From the NCBI GenBank assembly GCA_949317995.1, contig OX439046.1, forward strand, positions 78,340,570-78,404,569: DNA of 64,000 bases, given 5' to 3'. Within the stretch, counting starts at the first letter, position 1, and every line of letters starts with the position of its first letter. The notes beneath the pieces were generated by a model. That model was not told where the DNA came from and did not search any database. It was given only the letters and a program-made list of their open reading frames with translations. Position numbers and translations under genes: made by a program. Below are positions 1 through 14,639 of this stretch, one piece after another. Source of the DNA: Acholoe squamosa. Its lineage: Eukaryota; Annelida; Polychaeta; Phyllodocida; Polynoidae.

Positions 1-886
1 CTTGTGTCAGTGACAGACATAGATTGGTCCCATGATGTAAGTACTGTACCATACAGGGTGCCTTGTGTCACAGACATAGATTGGTTCCATGGTGTAAGTA
101 CTGTACCATACAGGGTGCCTTGTGTCACTGACAGACATAGATTGGTACCATGGTGTGAGTACTGTACCGAACAGATTGCCTTGTGTCAGTGACAGACATA
201 GATTGGTCCCATGATGTAAGTACTGTACCATACAGGGTGCCTTGTGTCACAGACATAGATTGGTTCCATGGTGTAAGTACTGTACCATACAGGGTGCCTT
301 GTGTCACAGACATAGATTGGTTCCATGGTGTAAGTACTGTACCATACAGGGTGCCTTGTGTCACTGACATAGATTGGTTCCATGCTGTAAGTCTTGTACC
401 ATACAGGGTGCCTTGTGTCAGTGACATAGATTGGTACCATGGTGTAATTCCTGTACCATACAGGATGCCTTGTGTCAGTGACAGACATAGATTGGTTCCA
501 TGGTGTAAGTCCTGTACCATACAGGATGCCTTGTGTCAGTGACAGACATAGATTGGTACCATGGTGTAAGTCTTGTACCATACAGGGTGCCTTGTGTCAC
601 AGACATAGATTGGTTCCATGGTGTAAGTACTGTACCATACAGGGTGCCTTGTGTCAGTGACATAGATTGGTTCCATGGTGTAAGTCCTGTACCATACAGG
701 GTGCCTTGTGTCACTGACAGACATAGATTGGTTCCATGGTGTAAGTACTGTACCATACAGGGTGCCTTGTGTCACAGACATAGAGTGGTTCCATGGTGTA
801 AGTCCTGTACCATACAGGGTGCCTTGTGTCAGTGACAGACATAGATTGGTTCCATGGTATAAGTACTGTACCATACAGGGTGCCTT

Positions 887-3800
887 GTGTCACTGACAGA
901 CATAGATTGGTTCCATGGTGTAAGTGCTGTACCATACAGGGTGCCTTCTGTCACTGACAGACATAGATTGGTTCCATGGTATAAGTACTGTACCATACAG
1001 GGTGCCTTGTGTCACAGACATAGAGTGGTTCCATGGTGTAAGTTCTGTACCATACAGGATGCCTTGTGTCAGTGACATAGATTGGTACCATGGTGTAAGT
1101 ACTGTACCATACAGGGTGCCTTGTGTCACTGACAGACATAGATTGGTTCCATGGTGTAAGTACTGTACCATACAGGGTGCCTTGTGTCAGTGACAGACAT
1201 AGATTGGTTCCATGGTGTAAGCCCTGTACCATACAGGGTGCCTTGTCTCAGTGACATAGATTGGTTCCATGGTGTAAGTACTGTACCATACAGGGTGCCT
1301 TGTGTCAGTGACATAGAGTGGTTCCATGGTGTAAGTCCTGTACCATACAGGGTGCCTTGTGTCAGTGACAGACATGGATCGGTTCCATGGTGTAAGCCCT
1401 GTACCATACAGGGTGCCTTGTGTCAGTGACAGACATAGATTGGTACCATGGTGTAAGTCCTGTACCATACAGGGTGCCTTGTGTCACTGACAGACATAGA
1501 TTGATACCATGGTGTAAGTACTGTACCATACAGGGTGCCTTGTGTCAGTGACATAGATTGGTTCCATGGTGTAAGCCCTGTACCATACAGGGTGCCTTGT
1601 GTCAGTGACATAGATTGGTTCCATGGTGTAAGCCCTGTACCATACAGGGTGCCTTGTGTCACTGACATAGATTGGTTCCATGGTGTAAGCCCTGTACCAT
1701 ACAGGGTGCCTTGTGTCAGAGACATAGATTGGTTCCATGGTGTAAGCCCTGTACCATACAGGGTGCCTTGTGTCACTGACATAGATTTGTTCCATGGGGT
1801 AAGTACTGTACCATACAGGATGCCTTGTGTCAGTGACAGACATAGATTGGTTCCATGGTGTAAGTACTGTACCATAAAGGGTGCCTTGTGTCAGTGACAG
1901 ACATAGATGGGTTCCATGGTGTAAGTCCTCTTCCATACAGGGTGCCTTGTGTCAGTGACATAGATTGGTTCCATGGTGTAAGTCCTCTACCATAAAGGGT
2001 GCCTTGTGTCAGTGACAGACATAGATTGGTTCCATGGTGTAAGTCCTGTACCATACAGGATGCCTTGTGTCAGTGACATAGATTGGTTCCATGGTGTAAG
2101 TACTGTACCATACAGGGTGTATTGTGTCACAGACATAGATTGGTTCCATGGTGTAAGTCCTGTACCATACAGGGTGCCTTGTGTCACTGACAGACATAGA
2201 TTGGTTCCATGGTGTAAGTCCTGTACCATACAGGGTGCCTTGTGTCACTGACAGACATAGATTGGTTCCATGGTGTAAGTACTGTACCATACAGGGTGCC
2301 TTGTGTCACTGACAGACATAGATTGGTTCCATGGTGTAAGTCCTGTACCATACAGGGTGCCTTGTGTCAGAGACATAGATTGGTTCCATGGTGTAAGTAC
2401 TGTACCATACAGGGTGCCTTGTGTCACTGACAGACATAGATTGGTTCCATGGTGTAAGTACTGTACCATACAGGGTGCCTTGTGTCACAGACATAGAGTG
2501 GTTCCATGGTGTAAGTACTGTACCATACAGGGTGCCTTGTGTCACTGACAGACATAGATTGGTTCCATGGTGTAAGTACTGTACCATACAGGGTGCCTTG
2601 TGTCACAGACATAGAGTGGTTCCATGGTGTAAGTTCTGTACCATAAAGGGTGCCTTGTGTCAGTGACAGACATAGATTGGTTCCATGGTGTAAGTACTGT
2701 ACCATACAGGGTGCCTTGTGTCACTGACAGACATAGATTGGTTCCATGGTGTAAGTACTGTACCATACAGGGTGCCTTGTGTCAGTGACAGACATAGATT
2801 GGTTCCATGGTGTAAGCCCTGTACCATACAGGGTGCCTTGTCTCAGTGACATAGATTGGTTCCATGGTGTAAGTACTGTACCATACAGGGTGCCTTGTGT
2901 CAGTGACATAGAGTGGTTCCATGGTGTAAGTCCTGTACCATACAGGGTGCCTTGTGTCAGTGACATAGAGTGGTTCCATGGTGTAAGCCCTGTACCATAC
3001 AGGGTGCCTTGTCTCAGTGACATAGATTGGTTCCATGGTGTAAGCCCTGTACCATACAGGGTGCCTTGTGTCAGTGACAGACATAGATTGGTTCCATGGT
3101 GTAAGTCCTGTACCATACAGGGTGCCTTGTGTCACTGACAGACATAGATTGATACCATGGTGTAAGTACTGTACCATACAGGGTGCCTTGTGTCAGTGAC
3201 ATAGAGTGGTTCCATGGTGTAAGCCCTGTACCATACAGGGTGCCTTGTGTCAGTGACATAGATTGGTTCCATGGTGTAAGCCCTGTACCATACAGGGTGC
3301 CTTGTGTCACTGACATAGATTGGTTCCATGGTGTAAGCCCTGTACCATACAGGGTGCCTTGTGTCAGAGACATAGATTGGTTCCATGGTGTAAGCCCTGT
3401 ACCATACAGGGTGCCTTGTGTCACTGACATAGATTTGTTCCATGGGGTAAGTACTGTACCATACAGGATGCCTTGTGTCAGTGACAGACATAGATTGGTT
3501 CCATGGTGTAAGTACTGTACCATAAAGGGTGCCTTGTGTCAGTGACAGACATAGATGGGTTCCATGGTGTAAGTCCTCTTCCATACAGGGTGCCTTGTGT
3601 CAGTGACATAGATTGGTACCATGGTGTAAGTCCTCTACCATAAAGGGTGCCTTGTGTCAGTGACAGACATAGATTGGTTCCATGGTGTAAGTCCTGTACC
3701 ATACAGGATGCCTTGTGTCAGTGACATAGATTGGTTCCATGGTGTAAGTACTGTACCATACAGGGTGTATTGTGTCACAGACATAGATTGGTTCCATGGT

Positions 3801-5529
3801 GTAAGTCCTGTACCATACAGGGTGCCTTGTGTCAGTGACAGACATAGATGGGTTCCATGGTGTAAGTACTGTACCATACAGGGTGCCTTGTGTCAGTGAC
3901 AGACATAGATTGGTTCCATGGTGTAAGTACTGTACCATACAGGGTGCCTTGTGTCACTGACATAGAGTGGTTCCATGGTGTAAGTACTGTACCATACAGG
4001 ATGCCTTGTGTCAGTGAGAGACATAGATTGGTACCATGGTGTAAGTCCTGTACCATACAGGGTGCCTTGTGTCAGTGACATAGATTTGTTCCATGGTGTA
4101 AGTACTGTACCATACAGGGTGCCTTGTGTCAGTGACATAGATTGGTTCCATGGTGTAAGTACTGTACCATACAGGGTGCCTTGTGTCACAGACATAGATT
4201 TGTTCCATGGTGTAAGTACTGTACCATACAGGGTGCCTTGTGTCAGTGACATAGATTGGTTCCATGGGGTAAGTCCTGTACCATACAGGGTGCCTTGTGT
4301 CAGTGACATAGATTGGTTCCATGGTGTAAGTCCTGTACCATACAGGGTGCCTTGTGTCAGTGACAGACATAGATTGGTACCATGGTGTAAGTACTGTACC
4401 ATACAGGATGCCTTGTGTCAGTGACATAGATTGGTTCCATGGTGTAAGTACTGTACCATACAGGGTGCCTTGTGTCAGTGACATAGATTGGTTCCATGGT
4501 GTAAGTACTGTACCATACAGGGTGCCTTGTGTCACAGACATAGATTTGTTCCATGGTGTAAGTACTGTACCATACAGGGTGCCTTGTGTCAGTGACATAG
4601 ATTGGTTCCATGGGGTAAGTCCTGTACCATACAGGGTGCCTTGTGTCAGTGACATAGATTGGTTCCATGGTGTAAGTCCTGTACCATACAGGGTGCCTTG
4701 TGTCAGTGACAGACATAGATTGGTACCATGGTGTAAGTACTGTACCATACATGATGCCTTGTCTCAGTGACATAGATTGGTACCATGGTGTAGGTCCTGT
4801 ACCATACACGGTGCCTTGTGTCAGTGACAGACATAGATGGGTTCCATGGTGTAAGTCATGTACCATACAGGGTGCCTTGTGTCAGTGACAGACATAGATT
4901 GGTTCCATGGTGTAAGTACTGTACCATACAGGGTGCCTTGTTTCAGTGACATAGAGTGGTTCCATGGTGTAAGTCCTGTACCATACAGGGTGCCTTGTGT
5001 CAGTGACAGACATAGATTGGTACCATTGTGTAAGTCCTGTACCATACAGGGTGCCTTGTGTCACTGACAGACATAGATGGGTTCCATGGTGTAAGTCATG
5101 TACCATACAGGGTGCCTTGTGTCACTGACAGACATAGATGGGTTCCTTGGTGTAAGCCCTGTACCATACAGGGTGCCTTGTGTCAGTGACATAGATTGGT
5201 TCCATGGTATAAGTACTGTACCATACAGGGTGCCATGTGTCAGTGACAGACATAGATTGGTTCCATGGTGTAAGTCCTGTACCATACAGGGTGCCTTGTG
5301 TCAGTGACATAGATTGGATCCATGGTGTAAGTCCTGTACCATACAGGGTGCCATGTGTCAGTGGCATAGATTGGATCCATGGTGTAAGTACTGTACCATA
5401 CAGGGTGCCTTGTGTCACAGACATAGAGTGGTTCCATGGTGTAAGTCCTGTACCATACAGGGTGCCTTGTGTCAGTGACAGACATAGATTGGTTCCATGG
5501 TATAAGTACTGTACCATACAGGGTGCCTT
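887..5529. repeat. Higher-order block A of the 57/61-bp array (4643 bp)
   Basis: This block recurs 4643 bp to the right. A rare variant unit containing catggatcgg sits at 1373, 6016 and 8665, giving spacings of 4643 and 2649. The length fits about 79 basic units. Inside the block a shorter period of 1648 bp (about 28 units) is repeated: the rare gggtgtattgtgtcac variant occurs near 2116 and again near 3764. This indicates at least two rounds of segmental amplification. Confidence 0.85.
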
Positions 5530-8178
5530 GTGTCACTGACAGACATAGATTGGTTCCATGGTGTAAGTACTGTACCATACAGGGTGCCTTCTGTCACTGA
5601 CAGACATAGATTGGTTCCATGGTATAAGTACTGTACCATACAGGGTGCCTTGTGTCACAGACATAGAGTGGTTCCATGGTGTAAGTTCTGTACCATACAG
5701 GATGCCTTGTGTCAGTGACATAGATTGGTACCATGGTGTAAGTACTGTACCATACAGGGTGCCTTGTGTCACTGACAGAAATAGATTGGTTCCATGGTGT
5801 AAGTACTGTACCATACAGGGTGCCTTGTGTCAGTGACAGACATAGATTGGTTCCATGGTGTAAGCCCTGTACCATACAGGGTGCCTTGTCTCAGTGACAT
5901 AGATTGGTTCCATGGTGTAAGTACTGTACCATACAGGGTGCCTTGTGTCAGTGACATAGAGTGGTTCCATGGTGTAAGTCCTGTACCATACAGGGTGCCT
6001 TGTGTCAGTGACAGACATGGATCGGTTCCATGGTGTAAGCCCTGTACCATACAGGGTGCCTTGTGTCAGTGACAGACATAGATTGGTACCATGGTGTAAG
6101 TCCTGTACCATACAGGGTGCCTTGTGTCACTGACAGACATAGATTGATACCATGGTGTAAGTACTGTACCATACAGGGTGCCTTGTGTCAGTGACATAGA
6201 TTGGTTCCATGGTGTAAGCCCTGTACCATACAGGGTGCCTTGTGTCAGTGACATAGATTGGTTCCATGGTGTAAGCCCTGTACCATACAGGGTGCCTTGT
6301 GTCACTGACATAGATTGGTTCCATGGTGTAAGCCCTGTACCATACAGGGTGCCTTGTGTCAGAGACATAGATTGGTTCCATGGTGTAAGCCCTGTACCAT
6401 ACAGGGTGCCTTGTGTCACTGACATAGATTTGTTCCATGGGGTAAGTACTGTACCATACAGGATGCCTTGTGTCAGTGACAGACATAGATTGGTTCCATG
6501 GTGTAAGTACTGTACCATAAAGGGTGCCTTGTGTCAGTGACAGACATAGATGGGTTCCATGGTGTAAGTCCTCTTCCATACAGGGTGCCTTGTGTCAGTG
6601 ACATAGATTGGTTCCATGGTGTAAGTCCTCTACCATAAAGGGTGCCTTGTGTCAGTGACAGACATAGATTGGTTCCATGGTGTAAGTCCTGTACCATACA
6701 GGATGCCTTGTGTCAGTGACATAGATTGGTTCCATGGTGTAAGTACTGTACCATACAGGGTGTATTGTGTCACAGACATAGATTGGTTCCATGGTGTAAG
6801 TCCTGTACCATACAGGGTGCCTTGTGTCACTGACAGACATAGATTGGTTCCATGGTGTAAGTACTGTACCATACAGGGTGCCTTGTGTCACTGACAGACA
6901 TAGATTGGTTCCATGGTGTAAGTACTGTACCATACAGGGTGCCTTGTGTCACTGACAGACATAGATTGGTTCCATGGTGTAAGTCCTGTACCATACAGGG
7001 TGCCTTGTGTCAGAGACATAGATTGGTTCCATGGTGTAAGTACTGTACCATACAGGGTGCCTTGTGTCACTGACAGACATAGATTGGTTCCATGGTGTAA
7101 GTACTGTACCATACAGGGTGCCTTGTGTCACAGACATAGAGTGGTTCCATGGTGTAAGTACTGTACCATACAGGGTGCCTTGTGTCACTGACAGACATAG
7201 ATTGGTTCCATGGTGTAAGTACTGTACCATACAGGGTGCCTTGTGTCACAGACATAGAGTGGTTCCATGGTGTAAGTTCTGTACCATAAAGGGTGCCTTG
7301 TGTCAGTGACAGACATAGATTGGTTCCATGGTGTAAGTACTGTACCATACAGGGTGCCTTGTGTCACTGACAGACATAGATTGGTTCCATGGTGTAAGTA
7401 CTGTACCATACAGGGTGCCTTGTGTCAGTGACAGACATAGATTGGTTCCATGGTGTAAGCCCTGTACCATACAGGGTGCCTTGTCTCAGTGACATAGATT
7501 GGTTCCATGGTGTAAGTACTGTACCATACAGGGTGCCTTGTGTCAGTGACATAGAGTGGTTCCATGGTGTAAGTCCTGTACCATACAGGGTGCCTTGTGT
7601 CAGTGACATAGAGTGGTTCCATGGTGTAAGCCCTGTACCATACAGGGTGCCTTGTCTCAGTGACATAGATTGGTTCCATGGTGTAAGCCCTGTTCCATAC
7701 AGGGTGCCTTGTGTCAGTGACAGACATAGATTGGTTCCATGGTGTAAGTCCTGTACCATACAGGGTGCCTTGTGTCACTGACAGACATAGATTGATACCA
7801 TGGTGTAAGTACTGTACCATACAGGGTGCCTTGTGTCAGTGACATAGATTGGTTCCATGGTGTAAGCCCTGTACCATACAGGGTGCCTTGTGTCAGTGAC
7901 ATAGATTGGTTCCATGGTGTAAGCCCTGTACCATACAGGGTGCCTTGTGTCACTGACATAGATTGGTTCCATGGTGTAAGCCCTGTACCATACAGGGTGC
8001 CTTGTGTCAGTGGCATAGATTGGATCCATGGTGTAAGTACTGTACCATACAGGGTGCCTTGTGTCACAGACATAGAGTGGTTCCATGGTGTAAGTCCTGT
8101 ACCATACAGGGTGCCTTGTGTCAGTGACAGACATAGATTGGTTCCATGGTATAAGTACTGTACCATACAGGGTGCCTT
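5530..8178. repeat. Higher-order block B, a shortened copy of block A (2649 bp)
   Basis: From 5530 the sequence follows block A at +4643 until about 8005. Between about 8000 and 8010 it switches to match the region around 5361 (the rare gtggcatag unit, at 5361 and 8010). The 1994 bp missing relative to block A fits 34 basic units, so unit register is kept. That is what in-register unequal crossover or slippage between two units would leave. Confidence 0.8.
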
Positions 8179-11100
8179 GTGTCACTGACAGACATAGATT
8201 GGTTCCATGGTGTAAGTACTGTACCATACAGGGTGCCTTCTGTCACTGACAGACATAGATTGGTTCCATGGTATAAGTACTGTACCATACAGGGTGCCTT
8301 GTGTCACAGACATAGAGTGGTTCCATGGTGTAAGTTCTGTACCATACAGGATGCCTTGTGTCAGTGACATAGATTGGTACCATGGTGTAAGTACTGTACC
8401 ATACAGGGTGCCTTGTGTCACTGACAGACATAGATTGGTTCCATGGTGTAAGTACTGTACCATACAGGGTGCCTTGTGTCAGTGACAGACATAGATTGGT
8501 TCCATGGTGTAAGCCCTGTACCATACAGGGTGCCTTGTCTCAGTGACATAGATTGGTTCCATGGTGTAAGTACTGTACCATACAGGGTGCCTTGTGTCAG
8601 TGACATAGAGTGGTTCCATGGTGTAAGTCCTGTACCATACAGGGTGCCTTGTGTCAGTGACAGACATGGATCGGTTCCATGGTGTAAGCCCTGTACCATA
8701 CAGGGTGCCTTGTGTCAGTGACAGACATAGATTGGTACCATGGTGTAAGTCCTGTACCATACAGGGTGCCTTGTGTCACTGACAGACATAGATTGATACC
8801 ATGGTGTAAGTACTGTACCATACAGGGTGCCTTGTGTCAGTGACATAGATTGGTTCCATGGTGTAAGCCCTGTACCATACAGGGTGCCTTGTGTCAGTGA
8901 CATAGATTGGTTCCATGGTGTAAGCCCTGTACCATACAGGGTGCCTTGTGTCACTGACATAGATTGGTTCCATGGTGTAAGCCCTGTACCATACAGGGTG
9001 CCTTGTGTCAGAGACATAGATTGGTTCCATGGTGTAAGCCCTGTACCATACAGGGTGCCTTGTGTCACTGACATAGATTTGTTCCATGGGGTAAGTACTG
9101 TACCATACAGGATGCCTTGTGTCAGTGACAGACATAGATTGGTTCCATGGTGTAAGTACTGTACCATAAAGGGTGCCTTGTGTCAGTGACAGACATAGAT
9201 GGGTTCCATGGTGTAAGTCCTCTTCCATACAGGGTGCCTTGTGTCAGTGACATAGATTGGTTCCATGGTGTAAGTCCTCTACCATAAAGGGTGCCTTGTG
9301 TCAGTGACAGACATAGATTGGTTCCATGGTGTAAGTCCTGTACCATACAGGATGCCTTGTGTCAGTGACATAGATTGGTTCCATGGTGTAAGTACTGTAC
9401 CATACAGGGTGTATTGTGTCACAGACATAGATTGGTTCCATGGTGTAAGTCCTGTACCATACAGGGTGCCTTGTGTCACTGACAGACATAGATTGGTTCC
9501 ATGGTGTAAGTACTGTACCATACAGGGTGCCTTGTGTCACTGACAGACATAGATTGGTTCCATGGTGTAAGTACTGTACCATACAGGGTGCCTTGTGTCA
9601 CTGACAGACATAGATTGGTTCCATGGTGTAAGTCCTGTACCATACAGGGTGCCTTGTGTCAGAGACATAGATTGGTTCCATGGTGTAAGTACTGTACCAT
9701 ACAGGGTGCCTTGTGTCACTGACAGACATAGATTGGTTCCATGGTGTAAGTACTGTACCATACAGGGTGCCTTGTGTCACAGACATAGAGTGGTTCCATG
9801 GTGTAAGTACTGTACCATACAGGGTGCCTTGTGTCACTGACAGACATAGATTGGTTCCATGGTGTAAGTACTGTACCATACAGGGTGCCTTGTGTCACAG
9901 ACATAGAGTGGTTCCATGGTGTAAGTTCTGTACCATAAAGGGTGCCTTGTGTCAGTGACAGACATAGATTGGTTCCATGGTGTAAGTACTGTACCATACA
10001 GGGTGCCTTGTGTCACTGACAGACATAGATTGGTTCCATGGTGTAAGTACTGTACCATACAGGGTGCCTTGTGTCAGTGACAGACATAGATTGGTTCCAT
10101 GGTGTAAGCCCTGTACCATACAGGGTGCCTTGTCTCAGTGACATAGATTGGTTCCATGGTGTAAGTACTGTACCATACAGGGTGCCTTGTGTCAGTGACA
10201 TAGAGTGGTTCCATGGTGTAAGTCCTGTACCATACAGGGTGCCTTGTGTCAGTGACATAGAGTGGTTCCATGGTGTAAGCCCTGTACCATACAGGGTGCC
10301 TTGTCTCAGTGACATAGATTGGTTCCATGGTGTAAGCCCTGTACCATACAGGGTGCCTTGTGTCAGTGACAGACATAGATTGGTTCCATGGTGTAAGTCC
10401 TGTACCATACAGGGTGCCTTGTGTCACTGACAGACATAGATTGATACCATGGTGTAAGTACTGTACCATACAGGGTGCCTTGTGTCAGTGACATAGATTG
10501 GTTCCATGGTGTAAGCCCTGTACCATACAGGGTGCCTTGTGTCAGTGACATAGATTGGTTCCATGGTGTAAGCCCTGTACCATACAGGGTGCCTTGTGTC
10601 ACTGACATAGATTGGTTCCATGGTGTAAGCCCTGTACCATACAGGGTGCCTTGTGTCAGAGACATAGATTGGTTCCATGGTGTAAGCCCTGTACCATACA
10701 GGGTGCCTTGTGTCACTGACATAGATTTGTTCCATGGGGTAAGTACTGTACCATACAGGATGCCTTGTGTCAGTGACAGACATAGATTGGTTCCATGGTG
10801 TAAGTACTGTACCATAAAGGGTGCCTTGTGTCAGTGACAGACATAGATGGGTTCCATGGTGTAAGTCCTCTTCCATACAGGGTGCCTTGTGTCAGTGACA
10901 TAGATTGGTACCATGGTGTAAGTCCTCTACCATAAAGGGTGCCTTGTGTCAGTGACAGACATAGATTGGTTCCATGGTGTAAGTCCTGTACCATACAGGA
11001 TGCCTTGTGTCAGTGACATAGATTGGTTCCATGGTGTAAGTACTGTACCATACAGGGTGTATTGTGTCACAGACATAGATTGGTTCCATGGTGTAAGTCC

Positions 11101-12970
11101 TGTACCATACAGGGTGCCTTGTGTCAGTGACAGACATAGATGGGTTCCATGGTGTAAGTACTGTACCATACAGGGTGCCTTGTGTCAGTGACAGACATAG
11201 ATTGGTTCCATGGTGTAAGTACTGTACCATACAGGGTGCCTTGTGTCACTGACATAGAGTGGTTCCATGGTGTAAGTACTGTACCATACAGGATGCCTTG
11301 TGTCAGTGAGAGACATAGATTGGTACCATGGTGTAAGTCCTGTACCATACAGGGTGCCTTGTGTCAGTGACATAGATTTGTTCCATGGTGTAAGTACTGT
11401 ACCATACAGGGTGCCTTGTGTCAGTGACATAGATTGGTTCCATGGTGTAAGTACTGTACCATACAGGGTGCCTTGTGTCACAGACATAGATTTGTTCCAT
11501 GGTGTAAGTACTGTACCATACAGGGTGCCTTGTGTCAGTGACATAGATTGGTTCCATGGGGTAAGTCCTGTACCATACAGGGTGCCTTGTGTCAGTGACA
11601 TAGATTGGTTCCATGGTGTAAGTCCTGTACCATACAGGGTGCCTTGTGTCAGTGACAGACATAGATTGGTACCATGGTGTAAGTACTGTACCATACAGGA
11701 TGCCTTGTGTCAGTGACATAGATTGGTTCCATGGTGTAAGTACTGTACCATACAGGGTGCCTTGTGTCAGTGACATAGATTGGTTCCATGGTGTAAGTAC
11801 TGTACCATACAGGGTGCCTTGTGTCACAGACATAGATTTGTTCCATGGTGTAAGTACTGTACCATACAGGGTGCCTTGTGTCAGTGACATAGATTGGTTC
11901 CATGGGGTAAGTCCTGTACCATACAGGGTGCCTTGTGTCTGTGACATAGATTGGTTCCATGGTGTAAGTCCTGTACCATACAGGGTGCCTTGTGTCAGTG
12001 ACAGACATAGATTGGTACCATGGTGTAAGTACTGTACCATACAGGATGCCTTGTCTCAGTGACATAGATTGGTACCATGGTGTAGGTCCTGTACCATACA
12101 CGGTGCCTTGTGTCAGTGACAGACATAGATGGGTTCCATGGTGTAAGTCATGTACCATACAGGGTGCCTTGTGTCAGTGACATAGATTGGTTCCATGGGG
12201 TAAGTCCTGTACCATACAGGGTGCCTTGTGTCAGTGACATAGATTGGTTCCATGGTGTAAGTCCTGTACCATACAGGGTGCCTTGTGTCAGTGACAGACA
12301 TAGATTGGTACCATGGTGTAAGTACTGTACCATACAGGATGCCTTGTCTCAGTGACATAGATTGGTACCATGGTGTAGGTCCTGTACCATACACGGTGCC
12401 TTGTGTCAGTGACAGACATAGATGGGTTCCATGGTGTAAGTCATGTACCATACAGGGTGCCTTGTGTCAGTGACAGACATAGATTGGTTCCATGGTGTAA
12501 GTACTGTACCATACAGGGTGCCTTGTTTCAGTGACATAGAGTGGTTCCATGGTGTAAGTCCTGTACCATACAGGGTGCCTTGTGTCAGTGACAGACATAG
12601 ATTGGTACCATTGTGTAAGTCCTGTACCATACAGGGTGCCTTGTGTCACTGACAGACATAGATGGGTTCCATGGTGTAAGTCATGTACCATACAGGGTGC
12701 CTTGTGTCACTGACAGACATAGATGGGTTCCATGGTGTAAGCCCTGTACCATACAGGGTGCCTTGTGTCAGTGACATAGATTGGTTCCATGGTATAAGTA
12801 CTGTACCATACAGGGTGCCATGTGTCAGTGACAGACATAGATTGGTTCCATGGTGTAAGTCCTGTACCATACAGGGTGCCTTGTGTCAGTGACATAGATT
12901 GGATCCATGGTGTAAGTCCTGTACCATACAGGGTGCCATGTGTCAGTGGCATAGATTGGATCCATGGTGT
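8179..12970. repeat. Higher-order block C, a near-full copy of block A
   Basis: It matches block A at an offset of 7292 bp until about 12179. A 293-bp local duplication (two 61-bp plus three 57-bp units; 11992-12180 recurs at 12285-12473) then moves the offset to 7585 bp. The match continues to about 12970, where it departs from the sequence near 5385. Only scattered single-base differences separate the copies, so the amplification looks recent or homogenised. Confidence 0.8.
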
Positions 12971-13813
12971 AAGTCCTGTACCATACAGGGTGCCTTGTGT
13001 CAGTGACATAGATTGGATCCATGGTGTAAGTCCTGTACCATACAGGGTGCCTTGTGTCAGAGACATAGAGTGGTTCCATGGTGTAAGTACTGTACCATAC
13101 AGGGTGCCTTGTGTCAGAGACATAGATTGGTTCCATGGTGTAAGTACTGTACCATACAGGGTGCCTTGTGTTACAGACAAAGATTGGTTCCATGGTGTAA
13201 GTACTGTACCATACAGGGTGCCTTGTGTCACAGACAAAGATTGGTTCCATGGTGTAAGTACTGTGCAATACAGGGTGCCTTGTGTTAGTGACATAGATTG
13301 GTTCCATGGTGTAAGTACTGTACCATACAGGATGCCTTGTGTCAGTGATATAGATTGGTTCCATGGTGTAAGTCCTGTACCATACAGGGTGCCTTGTGTC
13401 AGTGACAGACATAGATTGGTTCCATGGTGTAAGTCCTGTACCATACACGGTGCCTTGTGTCAGTGACATAGATTGGTACCATGGTGTAATTCCTGTACCA
13501 TACAGGATGCCTTGTGTCAGTGACAGACATAGATTGGTTCCATGGTGTAAGTACTGTGCAATACAGGGTGCCTTGTGTCAGTGACATAGAGTGGTTCCAT
13601 GGTGTAAGTCCTGTACCATACAGGGTGCCTTGTGTCAGTGACAGACATAGATTGGTTCCATGGTGTAAGTCCTGTACCATACAGGGTGCCTTGTGTCAGT
13701 GACAGACATAGATTGGTACCATGGTGTAAGTACTGTACCATACAGGGTGCCTTGTGTCACAGACATAGATTGGTTCCATGGTGTAAGTACTGTACCATAC
13801 AGGATGCCTTGTG

Positions 13814-14100
13814 TCACTGACAGACATAGATTGGTACCATGGTGTGAGTACTGTACCGAACAGAGTGCCTTGTGTCAGTGACAGACATAGATTGGTCCCA
13901 TGATGTAAGTACTGTACCATACAGGGTGCCTTGTGTCACAGACATAGATTGGTTCCATGGTGTAAGTACTGTACCATACAGGGTGCCTTGTGTCACAGAC
14001 ATAGATTGGTTCCATGGTGTAAGTACTGTACCATACAGGGTGCCTTGTGTCACTGACATAGATTGGTTCCATGCTGTAAGTCTTGTACCATACAGGGTGC
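13814..14100. repeat. Distant copy of the left-edge units of the 57/61-bp array
   Basis: The run of variants at about 125-410, marked by gtgtgagtactgtaccgaac and by a unit with tggtcccatgatg, recurs here at an offset of 13689 bp in the same order. It shows that the left edge of the window and this part descend from one ancestral segment. Confidence 0.75.
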
Positions 14101-14639
14101 CTTGTGTCAGTGACAGACATAGATTGGTTCCATGGTGTAAGTACTGTACCATACAGGGTGCCATGTGTCAGTGGCATAGAGTGGTTCCATGGTGTAGGTC
14201 CTGTACCATACAGGGTGCCTTGTGTCAGTGACATAGATTGGTTCCATGGTGTAAGTCCTGTACCATACAGGGTGCCTTGTGTCAGTGACAGACATAGATT
14301 GGTTCCATGGTGTAAGTCCTGTACCATACAGGGTGCCTTGTGTCAGTGACAGACATAGATTGGTACCATGGTGTAATTCCTGTACCATACAGGATGCCTT
14401 GTGTCAGTGACAGATATAGATTGGTTCCATGGTGTAAGTCCTGTACCATACAGGGTGCCTTGTGTCAGTGACAGACATAGATTGGTACCATGGTGTAAGT
14501 CTTGTACCATACAGGGTGCCTTGTGTCAGAGACATAGATTGGTTCCATGGTGTAAGTACTGTACCATACAGGATGCCTTGTGTCAGTGACATAGATTGGT
14601 TCCATGGTGTAAGTCCGGTACCATACAGGGTGCCTTGTG

